The notes: generated by a model not told the origin, from the letters alone. Positions 26,035 through 35,948 are shown, numbered from the stretch's first letter. The stretch is 64,000 nucleotides of DNA from Haloimpatiens massiliensis (GCF_900184255.1 NZ_LT854640.1:1983103-2047102); one strand, 5' to 3'. Numbers and translations: made by a program.

Positions 26035-26267
26035 AAAAAACTGACTTTAATGGAGTGATAAAATTGAAATTTAGGACTATTGAACTAGCTTTAGAACTTC
26101 TTTGTTTTGAAATTTAAAGTCCCGTTAAGAAGCCTTCATTGCTTGAGCGAGGAACGAGTGAGTTTGAAGGCTTTAGGGGCTTTAAATTTCAAAACATTTA
26201 GAAGTTCTTAGCGTATTGTTCACAGTCCAAAATTTCAATTTTATCACGGAATTAAAGTCAGTTTTTT
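26035..26267. repeat. Family B palindromic element
   Basis: 233-bp near-palindrome bounded by AAAAAACTGACTTTAAT and ATTAAAGTCAGTTTTTT; the centre carries GAGCGAGGAACGAGTGAG as in B1 copies, with the inner arm changed to TTTTGAAATTTAAAG. It ends 28 bases before the LUD gene stop. Confidence 0.85.
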
Positions 26268-26295
26268 CCCACGGTACTTACTTCACAATATATGC

Positions 26296-26943
26296 TTAAT
26301 ATCCTAGTTCTTTGTTTACAATAATAACTTTAACTCTTCCTTTATTTCCAAGATTCTGTTTTCCCATAACCACATAATGGCTGCAAATTCTTCCTGGTGC
26401 ACTACAGTCTACACAATGTCCAACCTTTGTGCATGGGTTATCCTTATTAAGTCTTTTAGCATTTATAGGAGCCGCATAATTTTTAACTCTCTCCTCTGCT
26501 TCCCTTAAATCTTTAACTATTTTGTTTATACCTACTATAACTATTACCTGATCCGGTCCATAAATCATAGCAGCTACTCTATTTCCATTTCCATCTATGT
26601 TAAATAGTTCTCCTGATTCAGTTAAAGCATTAGTAGAAGAAAAATATGAATCTGCAAAAAAGCTTTCTCTATAAATTTTTTTTATATCCTCTCCATTTAA
26701 TCCTTCTTCATATCTATCTAGAAATTTATATTTACCATTTCTTAAGAATTCTATAATTCCTGTTTCAAATAATGTCATGGAACCGCCCACTGATACTGTA
26801 GAACCCTCATGTACAATTCCTTTTATCTTTTCTATAAGCTCTTTTTCATCTTGAACAAAATAACCTTCCATATTATTTTTTTCTAGATTTTCTATAGTCT
26901 TTGCTACCCTTTGTTCCATAAACCACTTAACATTTTTATCCAT
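26296..26943 (-). CDS. LUD-domain (LutC/DUF162-like) protein
   Basis: A 215-residue protein of the LUD family. The ATG at 26943 (MDKNVKWFMEQ) has GGAGG nine bases upstream and is preferred over the frame start at 26967. Conserved regions are GSTVSVGGSMTLFETGI, ADSYFSSTNALTESGELFNIDGNGNRVAAM (read in parts: SSTNALTESG, IDGNGNRVAAM), VIVGINKIV, and a C-terminal Cys motif CTKVGHCVDCSAPGRICSH that may bind metal. Relatives take part in lactate utilisation or act alone with unknown substrate; no lutA or lutB is adjacent, so the role is open. Confidence 0.88.
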   Translation of the reverse strand: MDKNVKWFMEQRVAKTIENLEKNNMEGYFVQDEKELIEKIKGIVHEGSTVSVGGSMTLFETGIIEFLRNGKYKFLDRYEEGLNGEDIKKIYRESFFADSYFSSTNALTESGELFNIDGNGNRVAAMIYGPDQVIVIVGINKIVKDLREAEERVKNYAAPINAKRLNKDNPCTKVGHCVDCSAPGRICSHYVVMGKQNLGNKGRVKVIIVNKELGY

Positions 26944-27021
26944 AATATCATACCTCCTACAATTCATATACTATAAGATACCTAACTTTATGTAAAATAA
27001 ATTACACTATAATATAAAGAA

Positions 27022-27057
27022 CTGCTACTGAAATAATTTTGAAAATTTCAGTAGCAG
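27022..27057 (-). terminator. Terminator of the ABC exporter operon
   Basis: CTGCTACTGAAAT and ATTTCAGTAGCAG form a 13-bp stem 25 bases after the permease stop codon; the following minus-strand bases are TTCTTTATAT. Confidence 0.7.
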
Positions 27058-27081
27058 ATCATTTATATAATTTTTAATAGA

Positions 27082-28758
27082 CTACTCACCTAATTTAGCA
27101 AATCTCTTTACACCTTTTGAACTTATTATAACATATAGAACTAAATCTATTATGCCAAAAAGTCCTACTATTAATAATATAGTATATAATAAATCTAATT
27201 CAAATTTTATTACTAAAAACATTAAGGCTCCTATAGTTACCCAGGAAATTATCATTTCAAATAATGCATTTAAGTTTTGCTTTACTGCTTGCTGTTCATT
27301 TTCCCAATTTAACTTAGGATGGTATAAATCAATTAATATACCAAGCATATTCACATAAGCTATAGCTAGAAATGATAAAATTATTATTATTATGATGAGT
27401 TTTGCAGGTACTTTAATTATAATTCCTGCAATTATGAGCATTATAAGTTCTGCAACAAACCCCATAATAGATCCTGATAAAATTTTAGCCATTATTTGAG
27501 TTTTAAAAGATACTGGTATATACTTGCAAACATATATATCTTTTCCTTCCCTAGATATTGCTGTAGATGTTATACCATTGGTTCCTGCAACAAAAATTAC
27601 TATTGAAAAAGCTACTGCTATTACCAATCCACCAATAGCTGGATTATTAAGACGCTGCCCAAAAGTTGAAAGCTCTTTAATTTGTAAATTTGAATTTACT
27701 GCCATTGGAATTATAAAAAACACTGGCCATAAAAAATTCATTAATATACAGTTATAAAAATATATTGGAGTTCTAAATAATAATTTTAATTCTTTTTTGG
27801 TGTAAGACATTAAAGTTGATTGTTTTATTGTAGTTTTACTAAACTCCTTAGAACTTAATTTTTTTCTCTTTGAAGAGGTTTCTGAAATACCAATAGCTCC
27901 CTTAAAGTATAATTTCTCTGCTATAATATTAAATATAAACATTGAAAGTATACTTATACAAAGGAATATAAGTAAATTTAAAATCCCACTTACATTATCA
28001 CTATTTATAGCGCTAAAAGCTGCAAATTTAGTCGAAGGGAATATTTTGGTTACTATATTTACAAACCCATTATTCCTTTCCATTATCATTTGATTTAACT
28101 TTTCAGGCTCTAATGAATTTTGACTAATTTTTTGCATATATGAATTCATGAACAATATTAAAATTAATCCCAAAATCCCACCTATTTTTCTAAACCTATC
28201 CTTATTTTTTGCCAAACCAGTAAAACTCATAATTAACATTACTATTATTGATGAAATAACTAATGGTACTATAGGTAATGTTAAAAATACAATTGTACTA
28301 TATAAGTAATATAAAACTGATGCCCCACTCTTTACTCCGTATACTACTATTATTGGAACCATAAATATAGCTTCTGTTAAATATTCATATATTAAAATTG
28401 TTACAAATTTTGCTGTTACAATTTCCCAAGGTTTAAAAGGTAATGGTAAAATATTCTCTACATCCCTAGCAAAATACATGGTATTTATACAATAAAATAT
28501 TCCAAAGAAAAATATTAATAAACTAGCTATTGCAAAGCCTATGCCTAGTATAATACCTTGCTGATTGATAACTTGTAATCCCTCATAGAAATTAGATACC
28601 ATATCTCCTATCATAAAGGCTAAAGGTAAAAATGCTATTATAAGAATTAAATACATAAGTTTTTCATTAAGTTTAAATTTGCTTTTTTTCTTATTCTGCT
28701 GAAATCCTTCTTTATTAGTTTTTAAAAATAACTTTATTAAAAGCCAACATTTACTCAT
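27082..28758 (-). CDS. ABC-2 type exporter permease
   Basis: A 558-residue polytopic protein with about twelve hydrophobic segments and a basic cytoplasmic stretch near residues 285-310 (SSKRKKLSSKEFSK). The pattern KFNLNEKLMYLILIIAFLPL, FYCINTMYFARDVENILPLPFKPWEI (recognised in parts: YFARDVENILPLPFKPWEI) is typical of the putative ABC exporter permeases paired with a CcmA-type ATPase. Its start overlaps the ATPase gene by 8 bases. The pair would form an exporter of unknown substrate. Confidence 0.9.
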   Translation of the reverse strand: MSKCWLLIKLFLKTNKEGFQQNKKKSKFKLNEKLMYLILIIAFLPLAFMIGDMVSNFYEGLQVINQQGIILGIGFAIASLLIFFFGIFYCINTMYFARDVENILPLPFKPWEIVTAKFVTILIYEYLTEAIFMVPIIVVYGVKSGASVLYYLYSTIVFLTLPIVPLVISSIIVMLIMSFTGLAKNKDRFRKIGGILGLILILFMNSYMQKISQNSLEPEKLNQMIMERNNGFVNIVTKIFPSTKFAAFSAINSDNVSGILNLLIFLCISILSMFIFNIIAEKLYFKGAIGISETSSKRKKLSSKEFSKTTIKQSTLMSYTKKELKLLFRTPIYFYNCILMNFLWPVFFIIPMAVNSNLQIKELSTFGQRLNNPAIGGLVIAVAFSIVIFVAGTNGITSTAISREGKDIYVCKYIPVSFKTQIMAKILSGSIMGFVAELIMLIIAGIIIKVPAKLIIIIIILSFLAIAYVNMLGILIDLYHPKLNWENEQQAVKQNLNALFEMIISWVTIGALMFLVIKFELDLLYTILLIVGLFGIIDLVLYVIISSKGVKRFAKLGE

Positions 28759-29476
28759 TTTCAGTCATCTCCAAGAACATTTTTTCAAGAGATTCATTTT
28801 CTTTAAAATGTTCTCTCATTTCTTCTAATGTGCCGCAGAATAAGATTTTACCCTTGTTTATTATAGCAACTCTATCACATATTTTTTCTGCTACCTCTAA
28901 AACGTGAGTAGAGAAAAATACTGTTTTGCCTGAATTAGCATGTTCCCTCATCATTTCTTTTAATAAATAAGAAGATTTTGGGTCTAATCCTGTCATAGGT
29001 TCGTCTAATATCCACACTTCTGGATTATGTATTAGAACACCCATTATAACAATCTTCTGTCTCATACCATGTGAGTAACTTTGAATTTGGTCATTTAAGG
29101 CGGCTTCCATTTGGAATCTTTCACTTAAACTTTTTATTCTCTCTTTTCTATCCTCTGCAGAAACATCATAAGCATCTGCCATAAAATTAAGATATTCTAT
29201 TCCTTTTAATCTTAAAAACATATCTGGGCTATCTGGTACAAATCCAAATATTTTTTTAGCTTTTAGTGGTTCATTTCCTATATCTATACCATTTATTTTT
29301 ATGTTTCCATCAGTAGATGACAATATACCTGTTATCATCTTAATTGTAGTGGTTTTTCCTGCACCATTAGGTCCTAAAAATCCGAATATCTCACCATCTT
29401 TTATATTCAAATTTAGGTCTTTTACAGCATAAGCACTGCCATTATAAGTTTTACTTACCCCCATTAATTCTATCAT
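28751..29476 (-). CDS. ABC transporter ATP-binding protein
   Basis: A 241-residue nucleotide-binding subunit with Walker A GPNGAGKTTTIK, Q-loop FGFVPDSPDMF, signature YSHGMRQK (in place of LSGGQ), Walker B VWILDEPMTGLDP and H-loop FFSTHVLEVAE. The variant signature is common in CcmA-like exporters of the ABC-2 class. It is the first gene of the operon with the permease at 27082. Confidence 0.95.
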   Translation of the reverse strand: MIELMGVSKTYNGSAYAVKDLNLNIKDGEIFGFLGPNGAGKTTTIKMITGILSSTDGNIKINGIDIGNEPLKAKKIFGFVPDSPDMFLRLKGIEYLNFMADAYDVSAEDRKERIKSLSERFQMEAALNDQIQSYSHGMRQKIVIMGVLIHNPEVWILDEPMTGLDPKSSYLLKEMMREHANSGKTVFFSTHVLEVAEKICDRVAIINKGKILFCGTLEEMREHFKENESLEKMFLEMTENE

Positions 29477-29567
29477 TTTTAAAACGCCTCCTTTTATTTA
29501 AATTATTACTTTGTTAAGAATTTATAAACATTATATTAAAAATCTACCATAAAATCAAGTGCATTTT

Positions 29568-29603
29568 ACATTTAAAAGAGTTATATAATACCCTTTTAAA
29601 TGT
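29568..29603. terminator. Hairpin after spmB
   Basis: ACATTTAAAAG pairs with CTTTTAAATGT around a short loop, about 90 bases past the spmB stop. It is a weak candidate terminator between spmB and the ABC operon. Confidence 0.45.
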
Positions 29604-29687
29604 TTAGTGTTATTCTTTCTTGTGATTTCTTCGTTTTTCTCCATGGCTCAAGTATATTTAAAAACCCTATTAACACTATAGAATCTA

Positions 29688-30212
29688 TCAAAACATCAAT
29701 CTTGCTAAAGTCACTGCCATAATTATTGCTGTTAAATCTGCAAAAATAGCTGCCCATAGTGTATGCCTTATTTTTTTTATTTTTACTGCGCCATAATAAA
29801 CTGTAAGTGTATAAAATATGGTTTCCGTAGAACCCATAACTATGGATGCTACTAATCCTATATAACTATCTGCTCCATATCTCTTTAAAATGTCTGTAAA
29901 CACTCCTAAAGCTCCACTACCAGAAAGAGGCTTAACCATTACTAGTGGTACCACCTCTGGTGGAAGACCTATTATTTTAACTACTGGCCTTACAATACTA
30001 ATAAAAGCCTCCAAAAGCCTTGAGTCTGTAAAAACTCCCACTGCTATTAACATTGCCAACAAATATGGAAATATCTTCACACATATACTTATACCATCTT
30101 TAGCTCCCTCAACAAAACATTCATAAACCTTAACCCCATTTTTCATACCATATATAACTATAAGACCTATAACTATAGGTATTATTGATTTTATAACATA
30201 ATCCACTTTCAC
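29688..30212 (-). CDS. spmB: Spore maturation protein B
   Basis: A 174-residue membrane protein with four or five hydrophobic segments and the nucleoside-recognition (Gate) domain pattern: CVKIFPYLLAMLIAVGVF, KPLSGSGALGVFTDILK and VASIVMGSTETIFYTLTVY. SpmA and SpmB together are needed for normal dehydration of the spore core in Bacillus and Clostridium. It follows spmA by 82 bases on the same strand, an order conserved in spore formers. Confidence 0.95.
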   Translation of the reverse strand: MKVDYVIKSIIPIVIGLIVIYGMKNGVKVYECFVEGAKDGISICVKIFPYLLAMLIAVGVFTDSRLLEAFISIVRPVVKIIGLPPEVVPLVMVKPLSGSGALGVFTDILKRYGADSYIGLVASIVMGSTETIFYTLTVYYGAVKIKKIRHTLWAAIFADLTAIIMAVTLARLMF

Positions 30213-30294
30213 ACCTCCAAGTATAGAGGGCTAGTATTATTGCTCCCTATCCACTATAATTGCGCCCTAGTCCCTTATTTTCAGTTTTAAATTT

Positions 30295-30870
30295 CTAAAA
30301 ATATCTTTGAAGTACTTTGCAGCAAATACACCCCACCACTGCGGCAGTACCTGTGGCTATTATGGCTGGTATCATTATGCTAGCAGGATTTTGAGAATTA
30401 GCTGCAGCTCTTATGGAGATTACTGAGGTGGGGACTATTTGAATACATGCTGCATTTAGTACTAAAAAGAGAGCCATATCATCACTAGCTCTGTGTTTGT
30501 CTGGATTTAACCTTTGCATATCTTCCATAGCTTTAATTCCAAAAGGAGTAGCTGCATTGGAAAGTCCCATCATATTTGCAGTTAAATTCATAATTATATT
30601 TCCTAAAGCTTTTTCATCTCTTCCTGCACTTTTAAATAATTTTTTAAGTATAGGCCTTAATCCTTTTGCCAGCTTATCCGTAAGCCCGCTTTCTTGAGCT
30701 ATTCTCATAACTCCACACCAAAGACACATCATACCTACTAGTCTAATCATAAGCTCTACTGTGGAATATGTAGTTTTTACAATGGATTTTGATATAACTT
30801 CCCCATTTCCCGTGACTATTCCAAACACTATACTAGAAACTAAAATAATAAACCAAATTATATTTATCAA
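30295..30870 (-). CDS. spmA: Spore maturation protein A
   Basis: The 191-residue partner of SpmB, also with a Gate domain: MCLWCGVMRIAQESGL, NIIMNLTANMMGLSNAATPFG (conserved core NMMGLSNAATPFGIKAM) and AACIQIVPTSVISIRAAA. Four or more membrane segments are visible. Expected to be made in the mother cell or forespore during sporulation; no sigma-factor site was assigned. First gene of the spmA-spmB pair. Confidence 0.95.
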   Translation of the reverse strand: MINIIWFIILVSSIVFGIVTGNGEVISKSIVKTTYSTVELMIRLVGMMCLWCGVMRIAQESGLTDKLAKGLRPILKKLFKSAGRDEKALGNIIMNLTANMMGLSNAATPFGIKAMEDMQRLNPDKHRASDDMALFLVLNAACIQIVPTSVISIRAAANSQNPASIMIPAIIATGTAAVVGCICCKVLQRYF

Positions 30871-30967
30871 AACTTACACTCCCTATATATTCTTTGCATA
30901 ATAATGTATATTCCAGTTCCTATGATTTGAGAATTGAAATTAAATGATTTTAACAAAGTATACAAAT

Positions 30968-31002
30968 AAAGAAACTTAGTGATAAAACCACTAAGTTTCT
31001 TT
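30968..31002 (-). terminator. Terminator of the ABC-2 permease gene
   Basis: AAAGAAACTTAGTG and CACTAAGTTTCTTT form a perfect 14-bp stem with a 7-base loop, 28 bases after the stop codon of the gene at 31030. Confidence 0.8.
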
Positions 31003-31029
31003 ATTTCAAACTAATATAATTTTCATTTG

Positions 31030-32259
31030 CTACACTACTATATCTTTTCTCACAAACACCAAATGACTTATGCCATAGCAAACTACAATCCATACTAAAA
31101 GAAGTATAATTGAAAATTTAAATGTTATAAAGTCCACTGATAAATAATCATTCATTTTACCCGTTATAATATCTAAGCTATCATGATATGTTGGAAATAA
31201 AAATATCAGTAGCTTATCTAATACTGTAGCTGGTTTTAAGCGTTCTATAGTATATGTTTTTAAATTTATAATAGCGTGAGTAAATCCTATAAAAATTAAC
31301 GATAAAGTTAAGGAAACACTGGTATTTTCAATAATTGTAGACAAAAGAAAACAAAACGCTATACTAGCAGTTACCCCTAAAGTTTGTATGATTAACATTC
31401 TAACTATTAAGCTTCCTGTAGAAATCAAAGTGCCACTGCCTACATAAGGTACTACTGCACCTCTAACTTCTGCAATATGTGCTGCATCCACAATTCTGTA
31501 TTTTACGTCTACTAAAACTGGTATTGAAGGATCTCCAAAACTAAATAATACTCCTATTAAAAGAAAGTTAATAAACTCTATTATTAAAATCACTACATTT
31601 ACAGTTACTACAACTACTATAAACTTAGATAATATTACTTTCCATCTCTTCACTGGTTTTGTAAGTAAAAACTTTATAGTTGGAGGTTTATTTTCTCCTG
31701 AGACCACATGGGAAACCATTATTCCAACCATAATTAAAAGCCCAAATACTCCCAAAAGTCTAAGTTCATCAGGGAACGTACTAAAACTAGTTATATTTTC
31801 ATCATAATCGTAGGGTATATTATTCTCTAAATAGTACCTCTTTATCCTAATATTGGATAGTTCTGAATGTTTGGCACTGGGATGTAAGTATGGATTTCTC
31901 TTAAGGTTATCTTGAGAAAATTTTATATCCTCATGAAGTTTTTGCTGCCAAGGTATGCTTTTATCTGCATGCATTTCCATAACTTTTAAAAATGCTTTCT
32001 CTTCTCGTAAAATTTTTTCATAAGCACTATTAACAGAGGAAGATGCCCCTTTATATTTTTTAAGATTTCCCTGTTCTTCTAATTTATTAATATATTTCTT
32101 TCTTGCCTTTATTCCATTTTGTACTCCAACTCTCTTAGGCATTAAAAATGCAGTAAGCATAAGGCATAACGTACAGTTTGCAATCATGAGCCCCATTGCC
32201 ACAAGAAACTTCTTACTTCTTATAAATTTTTTAAATTCAATCCCCATAATTGTAAACAT
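31030..32259 (-). CDS. ABC-2 family permease without adjacent ATPase
   Basis: A 409-residue membrane protein. One membrane segment near residues 18-40 is followed by a long extracytoplasmic helical region (about 45-165) and then five or six membrane segments. The motif SHVVSGENKPPTIKFLLTKPVKRWKVILSKF is the cytoplasmic coupling stretch usual for ABC-2 permeases of the NatB/YhaP kind (seen in parts: VSGENKPPTIKFLLTKP). No ATPase gene lies beside it; the only nearby one is the decayed exporter at 32524. It may pair with a distant ATPase or be an orphan. Confidence 0.85.
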   Translation of the reverse strand: MFTIMGIEFKKFIRSKKFLVAMGLMIANCTLCLMLTAFLMPKRVGVQNGIKARKKYINKLEEQGNLKKYKGASSSVNSAYEKILREEKAFLKVMEMHADKSIPWQQKLHEDIKFSQDNLKRNPYLHPSAKHSELSNIRIKRYYLENNIPYDYDENITSFSTFPDELRLLGVFGLLIMVGIMVSHVVSGENKPPTIKFLLTKPVKRWKVILSKFIVVVVTVNVVILIIEFINFLLIGVLFSFGDPSIPVLVDVKYRIVDAAHIAEVRGAVVPYVGSGTLISTGSLIVRMLIIQTLGVTASIAFCFLLSTIIENTSVSLTLSLIFIGFTHAIINLKTYTIERLKPATVLDKLLIFLFPTYHDSLDIITGKMNDYLSVDFITFKFSIILLLVWIVVCYGISHLVFVRKDIVV

Positions 32260-32523
32260 TTAATCCCCCCTTGTACAATATTCTTTTCTCAAAATACATA
32301 TGTATAAGCTTTTAAGGTACCATATAATGTACCCAAATAACGTTATTTGTACAACTTAACTTTCTACTGTGACTTTTCTATAATATACTCAAATCACAAT
32401 ATGCTTTTTCTTAAGTAAATAGAGGTTATGACCAAAAAACTACCCCCTATAAAATACAAATACCAATTCCTAAATAAGGACTTATATTTGTATATATTCA
32501 ATAACTAAGACTATTAAGAAACT

Positions 32524-33180
32524 TTATCCTATACAAACTACATTATCAGCTATTTTTTCAAATTCTTCATCATGGGTAATCAAAACTATTATTTTATTTT
32601 CTTTAATTTTCAAGAGTATTTCCTTTAATTTTTCTTTAGATTTTACATCTAAAGCAGAAGTAGGTTCATCCATAATAATTAGTTGTCCCTCTTTCCCCAG
32701 TGCTCTACTTATTACAATCTTTTGTCTCTCTCCCCTGATAAATTGCTGTTATTGGAATTAAATATTAATGGATGCATCAGATATAATCTTTAAAGTAAAA
32801 TCCCCCAAATTAAAACTATCACTATTTACTCTATTACTTAAATACATTACTTCTTGTTCTTTAAAAAAATTTGTAGGTAACTTTATTATATGAGAGGTTA
32901 AGTTCTTTATCATATCCAAAGTTATTCTATTAGCAATCTTATTTCTAAGATATCTACTTAGATAAGAAGATATAGTTTCCACTACTGCTATTACTATAAA
33001 AGCATAAAATATATTCATCCATATATCTTTATAACTAACCAAACTATCAATATAATCCCCCCAAATTTTAGGTACAAAAAAAGATGATAAAGTTGCTAGA
33101 ATTAAAAATATCCCAAATAACAGTAAATTAACCTTATATTTTTTTAGATACCTTGACATTGTTTTAAACAAATGCACCAC
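32524..33180 (-). pseudogene. Decayed ABC exporter (TMD-NBD) with internal deletion and frameshift
   Basis: The N-terminal part (32758-33180) encodes the first membrane half of an ABC1-type exporter (KYKVNLLLFGIFLILATLSS, IANRITLDMIKNLTSHIIKL) and stops after DASINI. The 3' part (about 32524-32745) encodes the end of a nucleotide-binding domain: VISRALGKEGQLIIMDEPTS, ALDVKSKEKLKEIL, VLITHDEEFEKIADNVV. Walker A and the second half of the membrane domain are missing, and the LSGGERQ signature has lost one base (four G instead of five), so the parts are out of frame. A real remnant rather than a short gene. Confidence 0.88.
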
Positions 33181-33388
33181 CCCATTAATAAATTCAATTA
33201 TACAATTAATTCAAACAGTAAATTAAAGCAACATATAAAATATCCCATTGCTGTATACAATATATTAATATTTACAATTAATAGTATATCACACTTTCAC
33301 TCAGTGAAGTGTGATAATATTCATAATATTCAAGCTCATTTCTGAAGAAAATCACATTTTAAGAACATTGTGATGTAAGTGTCATAAG

Positions 33389-33620
33389 AAAAATCTGTCT
33401 TTAAGTCCACAATAAATATATTTTTTAAGACTGTTCGCAATACGCCAAGAAATTCTAATGTTTTCAAATTTTAATACCCTAAAACTTTCAAACTCGCTTC
33501 TAACGGCGCTCAAACATGAAAGTTTCTTAACGGGTATTGAAATTTGAAAACAAAGAATTTCTAAGGCTAGCTCAATAGTCTAAAAAAATATATTTATTGT
33601 TACCTTAAAGACAGATTTTT
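33389..33620. repeat. Family B2 palindromic element (left arm of a 1-kb composite)
   Basis: 232-bp near-palindrome bounded by AAAAATCTGTCTTTAAG and CTTAAAGACAGATTTTT, inner arms TTTTCAAATTTTAATACCC / GGGTATTGAAATTTGAAAA, centre CGCTTCTAACGGCGCTC. Confidence 0.85.
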
Positions 33621-34135
33621 CGGTTCATGCATAAGCTATCAAAGGAGGGAGACAGCTAACTATAAGGATGATTTTCCTCCGCTATGCTACAGAAAATCTT
33701 TAATTAAATAAAAAATATATAAATACAATAATTTGATAATAAAAACTATAATTACACTATTAATCGAATAATTATAGCTTTTTCTTTTAAGCCTTTACAA
33801 TTTTTTATTGGCGGCAGCCAGTCTAAATATTAAAGCTAAGACTTATACAAGCCAGTGCCTTATAGCAAAATATATTAAATTTTATTCAATATTTTATTTT
33901 AATAATTAGTGGTTCATTAGTTTTTAATCAAAGTAACTAATTATATCTCCCAATTAGTCAAAGTATTATTAATAACTGGAATTTAAGTCCTAAACGAAAG
34001 GCTACGCCTAAAAAGATTATGGGAGCATTTTTATTTGTTTTATAAATTAAAGATTTTCCGTAACGTAGTGGAGGAAAATCATCCTTTAGTAGGCTTCTCC
34101 TCTGAAACCACATACATATTAAGCTAAAAATCTGA
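33621..34135. repeat. Two C blocks in inverted order around an AT-rich core
   Basis: The left block (33640-33700: GATTTTCCTCCGCTATGCTA) and the right block (34040-34115: GATTTTCCGTAACGTAGTGG) are inverted copies. The core holds C-block words (AATATTAAAGCTAAGACTTA, GGCTACGCCTAAAAAG) and no gene. Confidence 0.7.
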
Positions 34136-34356
34136 TTTTAATGTAGTAATAAATGTGGAATTGGGGACTATTGAACTAGCCTTAGAACTTCTTATGTCTC
34201 ACAGTTAAAGACCCGTTAAGAAGCTTTCATGTTTGAACGAGGAACGAGTGAGTTTGAAAGCTTTAGGGTCTTTAACTGTGAGACATTTAGAAGTTCTTGG
34301 CGTATTGTGAACAGTCCCAAATTACACATTTATTACGGAATTAAAATCAGATTTTT
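34136..34356. repeat. Family B1 palindromic element (right arm of the composite)
   Basis: 221-bp near-palindrome from AAAAATCTGATTTTAAT to ATTAAAATCAGATTTTT with core GAACGAGGAACGAGTGAG and inner arms GTCTCACAGTTAAAG / CTTTAACTGTGAGAC. It ends 27 bases before the stop codon of the alcohol dehydrogenase gene. Confidence 0.85.
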
Positions 34357-34383
34357 CTTCAATATATTATGTCACAATTTATG

Positions 34384-35481
34384 CTATATAAAACTATTTT
34401 TATAAATTTTATATACGTCTTCTCTCTTAACTTCATAAGGGTGATTTTTAAGCTTAGCTTTATTGCTTATCATGCTGTCTGTATAATTATTTATTTCCTC
34501 ATCACCTATAGAAATTTCACAATATAAAAGAGTTCTTAAATAATCTCCAAATTCATTTAAATCTCTCATGCCCATTAAATTAAGTATAATGTCAACTTTT
34601 TCTTTATCTTCACAGAAACCTAAGTACTCTTTAAGTAAAAGTCCATTAGCCCTGCCATGAGGTATATTGTGGAAATATGTAAGTGCATATCCCATACCAT
34701 GAGGAAGAGATGTACCAGATTGAGCTATAACCATTCCCCCTAAAGTAGACATTAACATAAGTTTTTCTCTTATTTCATAAGAAAACTCTTTTTTGTATAA
34801 TGCATCTTTGCAAGCTTTAAATAATGTAAGCCCCTGCTTTGCTAAAGCATCACTTATTATATTGGCATTGGCAGATAAATACCCTTCTATTATGTGAGAT
34901 AAAGCATCTATTCCAGTATTTATAGTAATGTTATCTGGTGTTTCCATGAGATACTTAGCATCTAAAAGGGCAATTTTAGGGAATACCCTATGAGAAAAAC
35001 CTTTCTTAGTCTTCTCCTTATGATTTGTAAAAATAGCATATTGAGTAACTTCTGAACCTGTACCCGCAGTGGTTGGTATGGCTATTACAGGAATGGATTC
35101 CATTGGTGTTTTTGAGTATAAATCTTCCTTTTTAGCTTGTGGATTGTTTATTAAAACGCCAATACCCTTAGCTGAATCTAATGGAGAACCCCCTCCTATA
35201 CCTATTATAAAATCTACATTTTCCTCTTTTCCTATTTTGGCTCCTTCCTCAGCTAATTCCATAGGTGGATTTTCTTCTATCTTATCAAAAATAAAGTATT
35301 CTATATTTTCTTCTTTTAAAACCTTAGTTAAGTCATCTAAAGAACCATTTTTCTTTGCAGAATTTTTTCCTGTAACAATAAGAGCTTTTTCACCAAATCC
35401 CTTAAATATATCCTTCTTTTTTTCTACTATATTTTCTCCATAAAAAATCTTTGTAGGCATGAAATAATTAAAATCCTTCAT
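34384..35481 (-). CDS. Iron-containing alcohol dehydrogenase
   Basis: A 365-residue group III alcohol dehydrogenase that interconverts alcohols and aldehydes with NAD(P). Seen: the nucleotide-binding GIGGGSPLDSAKGIGVL, the family signature IPTTAGTGSEVTQYAIF, and the iron-binding region with His in GIDALSHIIEGYLS, SLPHGMGYALTYFHNIPHG. The length is slightly below the usual 380-390 residues, with the shortening at the C-terminus. Group III enzymes in clostridia often act in butanol or propanediol routes; no substrate can be named. It stands alone between a palindromic composite and the divergent spore gene. Confidence 0.92.
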   Translation of the reverse strand: MKDFNYFMPTKIFYGENIVEKKKDIFKGFGEKALIVTGKNSAKKNGSLDDLTKVLKEENIEYFIFDKIEENPPMELAEEGAKIGKEENVDFIIGIGGGSPLDSAKGIGVLINNPQAKKEDLYSKTPMESIPVIAIPTTAGTGSEVTQYAIFTNHKEKTKKGFSHRVFPKIALLDAKYLMETPDNITINTGIDALSHIIEGYLSANANIISDALAKQGLTLFKACKDALYKKEFSYEIREKLMLMSTLGGMVIAQSGTSLPHGMGYALTYFHNIPHGRANGLLLKEYLGFCEDKEKVDIILNLMGMRDLNEFGDYLRTLLYCEISIGDEEINNYTDSMISNKAKLKNHPYEVKREDVYKIYKNSFI

Positions 35482-35690
35482 AATTTTAACCCCCTTCGTA
35501 ATAATTAATTTAATCTGTATGAAAATTATAACATTTGCAAATCTCTACTACCACATATTTTCATTTTAAATTAAAAGTAAATTCCACCTCAATTGAGCAT
35601 CGTAATCAACAATTTTTAATTTTAATAAACAGGTATAAAATAATTATTTTTGTTAAAAATAGTATTGAAATAACTTGGGAGGTGGAATAT

Positions 35691-35876
35691 TTGGATTACT
35701 CTAGAGCAAAACAAATTATAAATGCCAAAAACAATATACCTGTATATTATAAAAATACCCCTATATGGATAGAGGAATTAGATAAAGATAAAGGTACAGC
35801 AGAAGTTAAGAACTTAAATACAGATAATTACATGGTAGTTCCTGTAAAAACTCTAAATGAATTAAATTTAAAGTAA
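35691..35876 (+). CDS. sspH: H-type small acid-soluble spore protein
   Basis: A 61-residue protein beginning with TTG at 35691 (reads as MDYSRAKQIINAKNNIPVYY) after a strong GGGAGGTGG site; the longer frame from 35535 is rejected. The whole length matches SspH: RAKQIINA, IPVYYKNTPIWIEELD and NLNTDNYMVVPVKTLNELN. SspH is a minor spore-core protein made in the forespore. A stretch GGTATA ... TAGTATT upstream loosely resembles a forespore sigma promoter, but this is weak. A terminator follows. Confidence 0.92.
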   Translation: MDYSRAKQIINAKNNIPVYYKNTPIWIEELDKDKGTAEVKNLNTDNYMVVPVKTLNELNLK

Positions 35877-35948
35877 TTTGTCCTTCCAGAGATGTAGGGT
35901 TAATTTTCTCTATATTTCTATAATATTAATATATAACATTTTATAAAT

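Noticed and set aside
26296..26943. Complete lactate utilisation (lutABC) operon
   Set aside because: Only one LUD-domain gene is present; the neighbours are unrelated.
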